64,000 nt of DNA. It comes from Streptomyces griseosporeus (GTDB lineage: Bacteria > Actinomycetota > Actinomycetes > Streptomycetales > Streptomycetaceae). Location of the stretch: NCBI RefSeq assembly GCF_014656055.1, contig NZ_BNBR01000002.1, positions 1,057,164 to 1,121,163 on the forward strand, written 5' to 3'. Position 1 is the stretch's first letter. Each line of letters opens with the position of its first letter. The notes under the pieces are model-generated. The model worked only from the letters and a program-made list of their open reading frames with translations. It did no database searches and had not been told where the DNA came from. The translations under genes were made by a program, and so were the position numbers. This document shows, in pieces, positions 25,997 to 34,179 of the stretch.

Positions 25997-26171
25997 CGAG
26001 AGGCGGAGCGGTCGGTTCCGTCGCTGGTCGCGGGGTCGTCGGACGGCTGGACACTCCATCGAACACAGGGCTGTCCACCCGAACGGGTGAGTGGTGAGTA
26101 ACAACACAAATCCCCGGTTCCGTTGGGATTTTCGGACACACGTGAGTGAAGATCCCTGTCTGACGACAAGC

Positions 26172-26191
26172 CCCCGCCACAAGCGGCGGGG
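26172..26191 (+). other. Short hairpin just before the riboswitch
   Basis: CCCCGCC (26172-26178) and GGCGGGG (26185-26191) form a 7-bp stem with loop ACAAGC. It lies right at the start of the predicted riboswitch and could be part of the leader or a separate terminator. Confidence 0.4.
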
Positions 26192-26202
26192 CGGTCCGGG
26201 CG

Positions 26203-26392
26203 GACGCCGAGTCCTGCCGCCGCCCGGATGACCGGTCGACAGGAGTGGATCGGCAGGAGTGGAGGACCCAGGCAAGGCGGGTCGACGGGACGTCAGTTCC
26301 GAGCGGCCCTTGGGGTGAAGCCGCGTTCGCGCGGCCGGGCTACTTCGCCAGCCCGAATCCGACAGGTCATCCTTCACAGGCGGCTGACGAAG
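26203..26392 (+). ncRNA. ydaO-yuaA (c-di-AMP) riboswitch
   Basis: The leader has the conserved blocks of the c-di-AMP riboswitch in order: GACGCCGAGTCCTG (26203), GGAGGACCCAGGC, CTTGGGGTGAAGCCGC, and CAGCCCGAATCCGACAGG then GGCGGCTGACGAAGG before the start codon. Such riboswitches in Streptomyces commonly control cell-wall hydrolase genes, and c-di-AMP binding usually turns expression off. It ends about 8 bases before the ATG of an NlpC/P60 hydrolase, which fits. Boundaries are approximate. Confidence 0.88.
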
Positions 26393-26400
26393 GGTTGCGC

Positions 26401-26874
26401 ATGACTGCGCTCAATCGTGTCCCGTCCCTGATGGCCCGGGCCGGCACCGCCTCGGCCCTGACCCTCGCCGCCGTGGGCGGCTCCATCGTGGTCCCCGGCC
26501 TCTCCTCCGACGCCGCGGCCGCGACGACGGCGACGAAGGCGCTGCAGGTGGCCGCCTCGAAGAAGGGTGCGCCGTACAAGTGGGGCGCCACCGGCCCGCG
26601 GAGGTTCGACTGCTCCGGGCTGACGCTGTACTCGTTCAAGAAGGCCGGCAAGAAGCTGCCGCGCACCGCGGCCCAGCAGTACAACACCACCCGGCACATC
26701 TCCGCCAAGAACCGCAAGGCCGGTGACCTGGTGTTCTTCCACTCCGGGAGCAACGTCTACCACGTGGGCATCTACGCCGGTAAGGGCAAGATCTGGCACG
26801 CCCCGAAGACCGGGGACGTGGTCAGGCTGCAGAAGATCTGGACCAAGAGTGTCTGGTACGGGCGCGTGAGCTGA
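26401..26874 (+). CDS. Secreted NlpC/P60 cell-wall peptidase
   Basis: This 157-residue exported protein has a signal peptide (hydrophobic ARAGTASALTLAAVGGSIVVPG, then SSDAAA), followed directly by an NlpC/P60 domain with the nucleophile Cys in RFDCSGLTLYSF, the catalytic His in YHVGIYAG, and a third polar residue in WHAPKTGD. These enzymes cut gamma-D-Glu-diaminopimelate bonds in peptidoglycan stem peptides. The mature part is basic (many Lys/Arg), as for wall-binding enzymes. The c-di-AMP riboswitch upstream ties it to cell-wall homeostasis. The ATG at 26401 is used, since the longer frame runs back through the riboswitch. Confidence 0.92.
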   Translation: MTALNRVPSLMARAGTASALTLAAVGGSIVVPGLSSDAAAATTATKALQVAASKKGAPYKWGATGPRRFDCSGLTLYSFKKAGKKLPRTAAQQYNTTRHISAKNRKAGDLVFFHSGSNVYHVGIYAGKGKIWHAPKTGDVVRLQKIWTKSVWYGRVS

Positions 26875-26880
26875 GCCTCT

Positions 26881-26920
26881 CGGGGCGGTGACGGCATCCT
26901 GACGTGCCGTCACCGCCCCG
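26881..26920. terminator. Strong hairpin after the NlpC/P60 gene
   Basis: Perfect 16-bp inverted repeat CGGGGCGGTGACGGCA (26881-26896) and TGCCGTCACCGCCCCG (26905-26920) with loop TCCTGACG. It lies between convergent genes and probably ends both transcripts. Confidence 0.9.
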
Positions 26921-26959
26921 GGACCGCACGGCCGCCCTGAAACTCCCGCGAGACGCCCC

Positions 26960-27580
26960 CTAGGCGGCCCACAGAGGCTCCAGGAGGAGCCCGGACCCCA
27001 GGAGCGTCAGGGCGGTGCCGGTGGCGAGCGTGACGGCCCGTGCGGCCTTCGGCCGGCGCAGCCACCGGCCGAGGCGGTCCACGAGCAGCGCCACCGCCGG
27101 GAACCACACCAGGGCGAGCGCGACGACGATCAAGGCGAGCAGCAGGGTCCGCGGCACCGCCGCGCTGCCCGCGGGGACGAACTGCGGCAGCAGGCTGAGG
27201 AAGGTCAGGGGCGCCTTGGGGTTGAGGGCGTTGGTCAGAAAGCCCTGCCGCAGCGGGCGCGGGGCGGCCTCGGCCCGGTCGGTCACGCCGGCGCTCCGCG
27301 CCCGCAGGGTGCGCAGGGTGCGCACCCCGAGGTACAGCACATAGGCGCCGCCCGCCAGCTGCACGGCCCGGAACAGCGCGGGTACGGCGGCGAGCACCGC
27401 GGCGACGCCGGCCACCGCCAGCGCGGTGTGCAGCAGCAGCCCGCAGGCGACGCCGAGCGCGCACGCCAGGCCGGCCCGCCGGGAGGCGAGCGCGCTGCGC
27501 ACGACCACGGTGAAGTCGGCCCCCGGCAGCGCGACCATGCCCGCGGCCACCCCGGTGAAAGCGATGAGCTGTCCGTCCAT
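26960..27580 (-). CDS. LysE/RhtB-family amino-acid exporter
   Basis: This 206-residue membrane protein has about six hydrophobic helices and the LysE-family signature near the N-terminus (AAGMVALPGADFTVVVRSAL) and QGFLTNALNPKAPLTFLSLLP in the middle. These exporters pump out amino acids or their analogues. ATG 27580 is used; a longer in-frame start would run over the divergent LysR promoter. The divergent LysR gene 84 bases away is the likely regulator, as in lysE-lysG. Confidence 0.9.
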   Translation of the reverse strand: MDGQLIAFTGVAAGMVALPGADFTVVVRSALASRRAGLACALGVACGLLLHTALAVAGVAAVLAAVPALFRAVQLAGGAYVLYLGVRTLRTLRARSAGVTDRAEAAPRPLRQGFLTNALNPKAPLTFLSLLPQFVPAGSAAVPRTLLLALIVVALALVWFPAVALLVDRLGRWLRRPKAARAVTLATGTALTLLGSGLLLEPLWAA

Positions 27581-27618
27581 GCGCCCAGCCTGCCGCGGCC
27601 CGGCCTTCAGCAGGTATG

Positions 27619-27637
27619 TCGAATATGCTGGGTTCGA
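27619..27637. promoter_or_regulatory. LysR-type operator between lysE-like and lysR-like genes
   Basis: Inverted repeat TCGAA (27619-27623) - 9 bases - TTCGA (27633-27637) in an otherwise AT-rich part of the 84-base divergent gap. The spacing and dyad fit a LysR-type T-N11-A box. Confidence 0.55.
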
Positions 27638-27664
27638 CTGAAGCATTCGTTAAGGCAGGCTCCC

Positions 27665-28579
27665 GTGTACGACCCGACGCGTCTGGCCGCACTGGTCGCG
27701 GTGGCGGAGGCGGGGTCCATCACGCGCGCGGCCGAGCGGCTCGGCTACACCACCCCGGCGCTCTCCCAGCAGCTGGCCAAGCTGGAGCGCGAGGCGGGCA
27801 CCGCCCTGCTGGTACGGCACCACCGCGGGGCCCGGCTGACCGGCGCGGGCGAACTGCTGGTGGCGCGGGCGCGCCGGGTGCTGGACGAGCTGGCGCAGGC
27901 CCGGCACGAACTGGCGCGGCTGACCGGCCTGTCCGGCGGGATCCTGCGCGTCGGCACCTTCCAGACCGCCGGCATCCATCTGCTGCCGCCGGTGCTCAGC
28001 GCGTTCCGCCGGGCCCATCCGGACGTCGAGCTGACCGTCGCCGACCACGAGCCGCCGGCCGGTGTCGCCGCCGTGGCCGCCGGGGACGTCGATCTCGCTC
28101 TGACGCACAGTTACCAGCCGGCCGACCCGGTGCCGCTGCCCTCGTCGGTGCGCGCCGAACCGGTGCTGGTGGAGGAGTTGGTGCTGGTGACCGCGCCGGG
28201 GCACGCCCTCGCCGGGGACTCCGCCCGGCTGCCGCTGGCGGAGCTGGCCGGGCAGCCGCTGATCAGCATGGCGCCGCACCTGCCCGCGCGGCGGGGCGTG
28301 GAGTCGGCGCTGGCGCGGGCCGGGGCGACACCGTCGGTGCGGGTGCCGACCCCCGGGTACGCCCTGGTGTGCGCGCTGGTCAGCGCCGGCCTCGGGGTGG
28401 CCGTCGTACCGGAGATGGTGGCGCGGACCGCGGCGACGCCCGTGGGGATGCGGCGTCTGGAGCCGGGAGAGCTGCGCCGCACGATCGCGGTGGTGTACCG
28501 GGCGGAGGAGACGGCGCCGGCCGCGGACGCCTTCCGGGCTCTGCTGCGGGGCGCGTTCGGACGCGCCGGGCAGACCTGA
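27665..28579 (+). CDS. LysR-family transcriptional regulator
   Basis: This 304-residue protein has an N-terminal winged HTH (LAALVAVAEAGSITRAAERLG, then TTPALSQQLAKLEREAGTAL) and a LysR substrate-binding domain (about 90-295; GILRVGTFQTAGIHLLPPVL and GLGVAVVPEMVART). The start is GTG 27665 after an AGGCAGG-like site. It diverges from the LysE-type exporter and probably activates it when the exported amino acid builds up. Identity of the ligand cannot be read from the sequence. Confidence 0.92.
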   Translation: MYDPTRLAALVAVAEAGSITRAAERLGYTTPALSQQLAKLEREAGTALLVRHHRGARLTGAGELLVARARRVLDELAQARHELARLTGLSGGILRVGTFQTAGIHLLPPVLSAFRRAHPDVELTVADHEPPAGVAAVAAGDVDLALTHSYQPADPVPLPSSVRAEPVLVEELVLVTAPGHALAGDSARLPLAELAGQPLISMAPHLPARRGVESALARAGATPSVRVPTPGYALVCALVSAGLGVAVVPEMVARTAATPVGMRRLEPGELRRTIAVVYRAEETAPAADAFRALLRGAFGRAGQT

Positions 28580-28582
28580 CGG

Positions 28583-29044
28583 TCACGGCTCCGGCTGCTG
28601 GGCCGCCGTCGGCACCGGCTCGGCCGGGACCGTCCAGGGCAGGACGATGCAGACCGTCTTGCCGCCCTCACGGGTGCGGCGGACGCTGAGCTTGCCGCCG
28701 CACTCGGCGGTCAGCCAGCGGATGATCACCATGCCGCGGCCGTTGTCCTGCTGGACGGCCGCGGGCAGCCGCTTGGGGAAACGGGGGTGGCTGTCGGTGA
28801 CCCCGATGCGCAGCTGTTCGTCGCGGTCGAGCGCCATGTCCACCGTGAAGGTGGGGGACTGCCCGAAGGTGTGCTGGACGGAGTTGGTGGCGAGTTCGGA
28901 GACGATCAGCCGGACGGTGTCGGCGACCTCGGTGTCCGCCGGCAGGCCCCACTCGCCGAGGGTGCCGATCACGAAGGCGCGGGCCGCGGACACCGAGGCG
29001 GGATCGCTCGGCAGAGTGACGGATGCTTCCAGGTGGTCTGCCAT
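28583..29044 (-). CDS. ATP-binding RsbW-like (HATPase_c_2) regulatory protein
   Basis: This 153-residue protein is an anti-sigma-factor-type ATPase of the GHKL class: SVSAARAFVIGTLGEWGLP at the N-terminus, N-box VSELATNSVQHTFG, DSHPRFPKRL, and G-box GRGMVIIRWL. Streptomyces encode many such proteins next to XRE-DUF5753 and DUF397 genes, as in the whiJ and abaA-type loci, and that arrangement is seen here: the divergent gene is XRE-DUF5753 and the next is DUF397. ATG 29044 is chosen for its fit with the domain start. The exact role in development or metabolism is unknown. Confidence 0.9.
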   Translation of the reverse strand: MADHLEASVTLPSDPASVSAARAFVIGTLGEWGLPADTEVADTVRLIVSELATNSVQHTFGQSPTFTVDMALDRDEQLRIGVTDSHPRFPKRLPAAVQQDNGRGMVIIRWLTAECGGKLSVRRTREGGKTVCIVLPWTVPAEPVPTAAQQPEP

Positions 29045-29173
29045 GGCGACGTCGTCCCTTTCCCACGGGACCGCGGTCCGGCACGAGGCGGCTGGTTCGA
29101 GTACGGTCCCGGACTGGTGCTTCGCCCGCCAGACTGCCATCACCGGGCCGGTCACGGGTGGGGATCCACCAAG

Positions 29174-29183
29174 ATATGCATAT
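29174..29183. promoter_or_regulatory. AT-rich palindrome in the divergent regulator promoter
   Basis: ATATGCATAT, a perfect 10-bp palindrome within AGATATGCATATATCT, lies in the 213-base gap between the RsbW-like gene and the XRE gene, about 75 bases before the latter. In this GC-rich DNA it stands out as a likely promoter element or XRE operator. Confidence 0.45.
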
Positions 29184-29257
29184 ATCTGTCGCTCGAAGCG
29201 GTGAACTCTGCCACGGCGGACCGTATTCGGGCGGCTCGGACAGAGTAAGGAGGCCCC

Positions 29258-30115
29258 ATGCAGCACGGTCCCGCGGTGCGTCGCCGGAAGCTGGGCGCCG
29301 AACTACGCGCCCTGCGCGCCGGCGCGGGGCTCACCAGCGGCGAGGCCGCCCGGCTCGTGGGCTGGCACCAGTCGAAGGTCAGCCGAATCGAGACGGGCAC
29401 GAGCGGCGTGAAACCGTCCGATGTGCGGTTACTCCTGGACGCCTACGGCGTCGAGGACCGGCAGCTCAGGGAACTGCTGCTGGTGCTGTCCGGGGCCCGG
29501 GACGGCGGCCGGGACCACTGGTGGCAGGCCTACCGGGGTGTTCTGCCGCCCACCTACCGGGACTTCATCAGTCTGGAGTCCCAGGCCAGCGCGATGCGCA
29601 CGCTGGAGACCTCCGTGGTGCCGGGGCTGCTCCAGACCCCCGAGTACGCCCGCGCGGTGACCCGGGCCGCGGTGGGGGCGGTCGACGAGGAGCGGCTGGA
29701 CACGCTGGTGGAGGTGCGCCTGGCCAGGCAGGACGTGTTGCGCTCGGATCCGCCGCTCACGCTGAGCGCGGTGCTGGACGAGGCGGTGCTGCGCCGTGAG
29801 GTGGGTGGCCCGGAGGTGATGTCCCGTCAGCTGGAGCGGTTGGTGGAGGCGGCGCGGCTGCCGCAGGTCCGGCTCCAGGTGCTGCCGTTCTCCGCGGGGG
29901 CGCATATCGGCATCACCGGGCCTTTCGTTATTTTCTCATTTCCGAGCACTTCTGATCTGGACGTGGTTGTTCTCGACCACTTGACGAGTAGCCTCTATCT
30001 GGAACGGAAAGAAGACCTCCAGGCCTACACGGAGGCCTTCGACTCCCTCCGGATCCACGCCCTTTCCCCCGAGGACTCGTTGGATTACATCGCCGCGATA
30101 AAAGACGGCGCGTAA
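29258..30115 (+). CDS. XRE-family regulator with DUF5753 domain (WhiJ-like)
   Basis: This 285-residue protein has an N-terminal Cro/C1 HTH (LGAELRALRAGAGLTSGEAA, then GWHQSKVSRIETG) followed by the DUF5753 domain (about 100-280; VPGLLQTPEYARAV, LDEAVLRREVGG and RLQVLPFSAGAHIGI). WhiJ and related Streptomyces proteins share this layout and act with a small DUF397 partner to control development or antibiotic production. An AAGGAGG site precedes the ATG. The DUF397 gene starts 9 bases downstream. Confidence 0.93.
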   Translation: MQHGPAVRRRKLGAELRALRAGAGLTSGEAARLVGWHQSKVSRIETGTSGVKPSDVRLLLDAYGVEDRQLRELLLVLSGARDGGRDHWWQAYRGVLPPTYRDFISLESQASAMRTLETSVVPGLLQTPEYARAVTRAAVGAVDEERLDTLVEVRLARQDVLRSDPPLTLSAVLDEAVLRREVGGPEVMSRQLERLVEAARLPQVRLQVLPFSAGAHIGITGPFVIFSFPSTSDLDVVVLDHLTSSLYLERKEDLQAYTEAFDSLRIHALSPEDSLDYIAAIKDGA

Positions 30116-30124
30116 GGAGGCACC

Positions 30125-30355
30125 ATGACCGCAATGCCTCGGAACGTACCTTCCGGCATCGATCTGCCCGACGTGCGCTGGCTGCGCAGCAGCTACAGCA
30201 CGGGAGCCAACAACTGCGTCGAGACGGGCCGGCCGGCAACGGGGCCGTACGCCGGGCTGCTCGCCGTACGCGACTCCAAGGACCCGGCCGGGCCCGCGCT
30301 GCTCTTCTCCCCCGGGAGCTGGGCGGAGTTCACGGCCGCGGTGCGCGGGCTCTGA
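30125..30355 (+). CDS. DUF397 small protein, partner of the XRE regulator
   Basis: This 76-residue protein has the DUF397 pattern: WLRSSYSTGANNCVETG, AVRDSKDP and LLFSPGSWAEFTAAVRG. Such proteins are encoded beside XRE-DUF5753 genes across Streptomyces and are thought to bind or antagonise them. It has its own AAGGAGG ribosome site and is 9 bases after the XRE gene. It ends 48 bases before the convergent bioF. Confidence 0.9.
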   Translation: MTAMPRNVPSGIDLPDVRWLRSSYSTGANNCVETGRPATGPYAGLLAVRDSKDPAGPALLFSPGSWAEFTAAVRGL

Positions 30356-30403
30356 CCCCTTCCCCCCTGTCCGCCGGGCGACGCTCGGCCGTGGTTCGCC
30401 GAC

Positions 30404-31531
30404 TCATGGCCGCGTCTCGCCGATGACCTGTACAGCGCGTTCGATCTGACCCTCGGTGAGGTCCGCGCGGGCGGTCAGCCGCAGCCGGGAGACGCCGTCG
30501 GGAACGGAAGGAGGCCGGAAACACCCGACGGCCAGTCCCGCGGTGCGGCAGTCCGCCGCCCACCGCACCGCCTGCTCCGGGGACGGCGCGCGCACGGAGA
30601 CGACCGCGGCGTCGGGGCGCACCGCCTCGTGGCCCTCGGCCGTCAGGCGGGCGTGCAGTTCGCCCGCCACCGTGCGCGCCCTTGCCGCCCGCTCCGGCTC
30701 GCGGCGCAGCAGCCGCAGCGCGGCGAGGGCCGCGCCCACCGCGGCGGGAGCGAGGCCCGTGTCGAAGATGAACGTCCGGGCCGCGTTCACCAGATGGTCG
30801 ATGACCCGGGCCGGGCCGAGTACGGCTCCGCCCTGGCTGCCCAGCGACTTGGACAGCGTGAGCGTCACCACCACGTCGTCGGCGCCCGCGAGGCCCGCCG
30901 CGTGCGCGGCGCCGCGGCCGCCGGCGCCGAGGACGCCGAACCCGTGCGCGTCGTCCACCACCAGCCCGGCGCCGCGCGTGCGGCACACCGCGGCCAGCTC
31001 CGCCAGCGGGGCCGCGTCCCCGTCGACGGAGAACACCGTGTCGGAGACGGCGACGGCCGGTCCGTCGTGCGTGGTCAGCGCCTTGCGCACGGCCTCCGGG
31101 TCGGCGTGGGCCACCACCTGCGTGGTGCCGCGGGCCAGCCGGCAACCGTCGATGAGGGAGGCGTGGTTGCCCGCGTCGGAGACGATCAGCGAGCCGTGCG
31201 GGGCGAGCGCGGTCACCGCGGCGAGGTTGGCCGCGTACCCGGAGGAGAAGACCAGGGCCGCCTCGACACCGCAGAAATCGGCCAGTTCGCGTTCGAGTTC
31301 CGCGTGCAGCTCCGTGCTGCCCGTGACGAGCCGGGAGCCGGTGGCGCCGCCGCCCCACTCCCGCGCGGCCCGCGCGGCGCCCTCGGTGACCTCCGGGTGG
31401 TGGGCCAGCCCCAGGTAGTCGTTGCTCGCGAGATCGAGCAGCGGACTGTCGGCGGGACGGGGCCTGAGGGTCCGTACGAGTCCGGCGCGCCGGCGCAGCG
31501 CCGCCTGCTCGTCGATCCAGCCGAACGCCAT
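30404..31531 (-). CDS. bioF: 8-amino-7-oxononanoate synthase
   Basis: This PLP enzyme condenses pimeloyl-ACP (or -CoA) with alanine in the first ring-forming stage of biotin synthesis. The 375-residue protein has LDLASNDYLGLAHHPEV, GATGSRLVTGSTELHAELE, VFSSGYAANLA, DTVFSVDGDAAPL, VDDAHGFGVLG, and the PLP lysine in TLSKSLGSQGG. The start ATG 31531 has GAGGGGC upstream. It diverges from bioB-bioA-bioD across a 153-base region with an inverted repeat, so both arms are probably controlled together. No bioC/bioH genes for pimelate synthesis are nearby. Confidence 0.95.
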   Translation of the reverse strand: MAFGWIDEQAALRRRAGLVRTLRPRPADSPLLDLASNDYLGLAHHPEVTEGAARAAREWGGGATGSRLVTGSTELHAELERELADFCGVEAALVFSSGYAANLAAVTALAPHGSLIVSDAGNHASLIDGCRLARGTTQVVAHADPEAVRKALTTHDGPAVAVSDTVFSVDGDAAPLAELAAVCRTRGAGLVVDDAHGFGVLGAGGRGAAHAAGLAGADDVVVTLTLSKSLGSQGGAVLGPARVIDHLVNAARTFIFDTGLAPAAVGAALAALRLLRREPERAARARTVAGELHARLTAEGHEAVRPDAAVVSVRAPSPEQAVRWAADCRTAGLAVGCFRPPSVPDGVSRLRLTARADLTEGQIERAVQVIGETRP

Positions 31532-31595
31532 GAGCCCCTCCGTCTGTCTGTTTTGTAGGCAGCTCACAGACCCTAGCGGCCCGACAAGCCACCCA

Positions 31596-31617
31596 CCGTG
31601 TGGCAATACCCACACGG
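31596..31617. promoter_or_regulatory. Candidate biotin operator between bioF and bioB
   Basis: Perfect inverted repeat CCGTGTGG (31596-31603) and CCACACGG (31610-31617) with a 6-base spacer CAATAC, in the 153-base divergent gap. It could be a repressor site for both biotin transcription units. Confidence 0.5.
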
Positions 31618-31684
31618 CGAACCGGGCAGAGTTGTCCGGTCCCTCCTTGGCCGGGGGCCCTCGCGTAGGACAGGATCGGATCCC

Positions 31685-32905
31685 ATGGACCTGCTGAACA
31701 CGCTGGTGGACAAAGGGCTGCGGCGCGAGCAGCCGACCCGTGAGGAGGCGCTCGCCGTCCTCGCGACCTCCGACGACGAACTGCTCGACGTGGTGGCCGC
31801 GGCCGGAAAGGTGCGCCGTCACTGGTTCGGCCGGCGGGTGAAACTCAACTACCTCGTCAACCTGAAGTCCGGGCTGTGTCCCGAGGACTGCTCCTACTGC
31901 TCCCAGCGGCTGGGCTCCAAGGCCGACATCCTCAAGTACACCTGGCTCAAGCCCGACGAGGCCTCCAAGGCCGCGGCCGCGGGGCTGGCCGGCGGTGCCA
32001 AGCGGGTGTGCCTGGTGGCGTCCGGGCGCGGACCGACGGACCGGGACGTGGACCGCGTCTCGGAGACCATCAAGGCGATCAAGGAGCAGAATGAGGACGT
32101 CGAGGTGTGCGCCTGCCTCGGCCTGCTCTCCGACGGCCAGGCCGAACGGCTGCGCGAGGCCGGCGCGGACGCCTACAACCACAACCTCAACACGTCCGAG
32201 TCGACGTACGGGGACATCACCACCACCCACACCTACGCCGACCGCGTCGACACCGTGCAGAAGGCGCACGCGGCCGGTCTGTCGGCGTGCTCCGGGCTGA
32301 TCGCCGGCATGGGCGAGAGCGACGAGGACCTGGTCGACGTGGTGTTCTCGCTGCGCGAGCTGGACCCGGACTCCGTCCCGGTCAACTTCCTCATCCCGTT
32401 CGAGGGCACGCCGCTGGCCAAGGAGTGGAACCTCACCCCGCAGCGCTGCCTGCGCATCCTCGCGATGGTCCGGTTCGTCTGCCCGGACGTGGAGGTGCGG
32501 ATCGCCGGCGGCCGTGAGGTGCACCTGCGCTCGATGCAGCCGCTCGCGCTGCACCTGGCCAACTCCATCTTCCTCGGCGACTACCTGACCTCCGAGGGCC
32601 AGGCCGGCAAGGCCGACCTGGAGATGATCGCGGACGCCGGGTTCGAGGTGGAGGGCGCCGGCGAGGTGACCCTGCCGGAGCACCGGGCGCACGCGGGCGG
32701 CGGCTGCGGCTCGCACGCCGACGCCGGGTGCGGCGCGCACGAGGGCGCCGGCTGCGGCTCCCACGAGGGCGCGGGCTGCGGCTCGCACGAGGGCGGCGGG
32801 ATCTGCGGTACGGCCGCTGCCGCGCCGTCGGCCGCCGAGCCGCGCACCGACCTGGTCGCCGTACGCCGCCGTGGTGCCGGCACCGACCTCGCGCCCAATG
32901 CCTGA
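31685..32905 (+). CDS. bioB: Biotin synthase with Cys/His-repeat tail
   Basis: This radical-SAM enzyme inserts sulphur into dethiobiotin, the last step of biotin synthesis. The 406-residue protein has the [4Fe-4S] motif C65-x3-C69-x2-C72 (CPEDCSYC), [10 protein letters not shown], and [10 protein letters not shown]. Biotin synthases are usually near 330-350 residues; here a C-terminal extension carries four GCG(S/A)H(E/A)-type octapeptide repeats (residues about 340-371) with Cys and His in each. The ATG at 31685 is used. It overlaps bioA by eight bases at its 3' end, so bioB-bioA-bioD are one operon. Confidence 0.96.
   Translation: MDLLNTLVDKGLRREQPTREEALAVLATSDDELLDVVAAAGKVRRHWFGRRVKLNYLVNLKSGLCPEDCSYCSQRLGSKADILKYTWLKPDEASKAAAAGLAGGAKRVCLVASGRGPTDRDVDRVSETIKAIKEQNEDVEVCACLGLLSDGQAERLREAGADAYNHNLNTSESTYGDITTTHTYADRVDTVQKAHAAGLSACSGLIAGMGESDEDLVDVVFSLRELDPDSVPVNFLIPFEGTPLAKEWNLTPQRCLRILAMVRFVCPDVEVRIAGGREVHLRSMQPLALHLANSIFLGDYLTSEGQAGKADLEMIADAGFEVEGAGEVTLPEHRAHAGGGCGSHADAGCGAHEGAGCGSHEGAGCGSHEGGGICGTAAAAPSAAEPRTDLVAVRRRGAGTDLAPNA
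32702..32797 (+). repeat. 24-bp in-frame repeats in the bioB tail
   Basis: Four 24-base units encode [24 protein letters not shown] and GCGSHEGG. Copies differ mostly at third codon positions, which points to selection on the protein. Confidence 0.85.
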
Positions 32906-34178
32906 GTTTGACGTGTCCGAGCTGCTGGAGCTGGACCGGCGGCACGTGTGGCACCCGTACGGCCCGATGCCCGGGCAGGCCGAACCGCTCGTCGTGGAGT
33001 CGGCGAGCGGGGTGCGGCTGCGGCTCGCCGACGGCTCGGGCGAGCTGGTCGACGGGATGTCCTCGTGGTGGTCGGCCATCCACGGCTACAACCACCCGGT
33101 GCTGAACGAGGCCGCGACCGACCAGCTCGGGCGGATGAGCCACGTGATGTTCGGCGGGCTCACCCACGAGCCCGCCGTGCGGCTGGCGAAACTGCTCGTC
33201 GACCTCACGCCCGACGGCCTGGAGCACGTCTTCCTCGCCGACTCCGGCTCGGTGTCGGTCGAGGTCGCGGTCAAGATGTGCCTGCAGTACTGGCGTTCGC
33301 TGGGCCGCCCCGAGAAGCGCCGCATGATGACGTGGCGGGGCGGCTACCACGGCGACACCTGGCAGCCGATGGCGGTGTGCGACCCCGACGGCGGCATGCA
33401 CGAACTGTGGTCCGGGGTGCTGCCCCGGCAGGTGTTCGCCGAGGCGCCGCCCGCGGAGTACGAGGAGGCGTACGCCGGCCACATGCGCGACACGCTGGCG
33501 CGGCACGCGCACGAGCTGGCCGCGGTGATCGTCGAGCCGGTGGTGCAGGGCGCGGGCGGGATGCGGTTCCACTCCCCCGCGTATCTGCGGGTGCTGCGCG
33601 AGGCGTGCGACGCGCACGACGTACTGCTGGTGTTCGACGAGATCGCCACCGGCTTCGGCCGCACCGGCGAGCTGTTCGCCGCCGGGCACGCGGGCGTCAC
33701 CCCGGACGTGATGTGCCTGGGCAAGGCGCTCACCGGCGGCTATCTGACGATGGCGGCGACGCTGTGCACCCCGCGGGTGGCGGACGGCATCTCGCAGGGT
33801 GAGGTGCCGGTGCTGGCGCACGGGCCGACCTTCATGGGCAACCCGCTCGCCGCGTCGGTGGCCTGCGCGTCCATCGGGCTGCTGCTCGCCCAGGACTGGC
33901 GGGGCGAGGTGGCGCGCATCGAGTCCGGCCTGCGGGCGGGGCTGGCGGAGGCGGCATCGCTGCCGGGCGTGAAGGACGTCCGGGTGCTCGGCGCGATCGG
34001 GGTCGTCCAGCTCGACCACCCCGTGGACATGCGGGCGGCGACCCGGGCGGCCGTGCGCGAGGGCGTGTGGCTGCGGCCGTTCCGCGACCTGGTGTACACG
34101 ATGCCGCCGTACGTCACCGGCGACGAGGACGTGGCGCGGATCGCGCGCGCGGTGTGCGCGGCGGCACTGGAGGGATGA
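32898..34178 (+). CDS. bioA: Adenosylmethionine-8-amino-7-oxononanoate aminotransferase
   Basis: This class III PLP aminotransferase uses S-adenosylmethionine as amino donor to form 7,8-diaminononanoate. The 426-residue protein shows HVWHPYGPM and [13 protein letters not shown] (substrate-binding aromatic residues), [42 protein letters not shown] and the PLP Lys in [13 protein letters not shown]. The start ATG 32898 lies inside the last codons of bioB (8-base overlap), which implies coupled translation. bioD starts 1 base after its stop. Confidence 0.96.
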   Translation: MPEFDVSELLELDRRHVWHPYGPMPGQAEPLVVESASGVRLRLADGSGELVDGMSSWWSAIHGYNHPVLNEAATDQLGRMSHVMFGGLTHEPAVRLAKLLVDLTPDGLEHVFLADSGSVSVEVAVKMCLQYWRSLGRPEKRRMMTWRGGYHGDTWQPMAVCDPDGGMHELWSGVLPRQVFAEAPPAEYEEAYAGHMRDTLARHAHELAAVIVEPVVQGAGGMRFHSPAYLRVLREACDAHDVLLVFDEIATGFGRTGELFAAGHAGVTPDVMCLGKALTGGYLTMAATLCTPRVADGISQGEVPVLAHGPTFMGNPLAASVACASIGLLLAQDWRGEVARIESGLRAGLAEAASLPGVKDVRVLGAIGVVQLDHPVDMRAATRAAVREGVWLRPFRDLVYTMPPYVTGDEDVARIARAVCAAALEG

Positions 34179-34179
34179 C

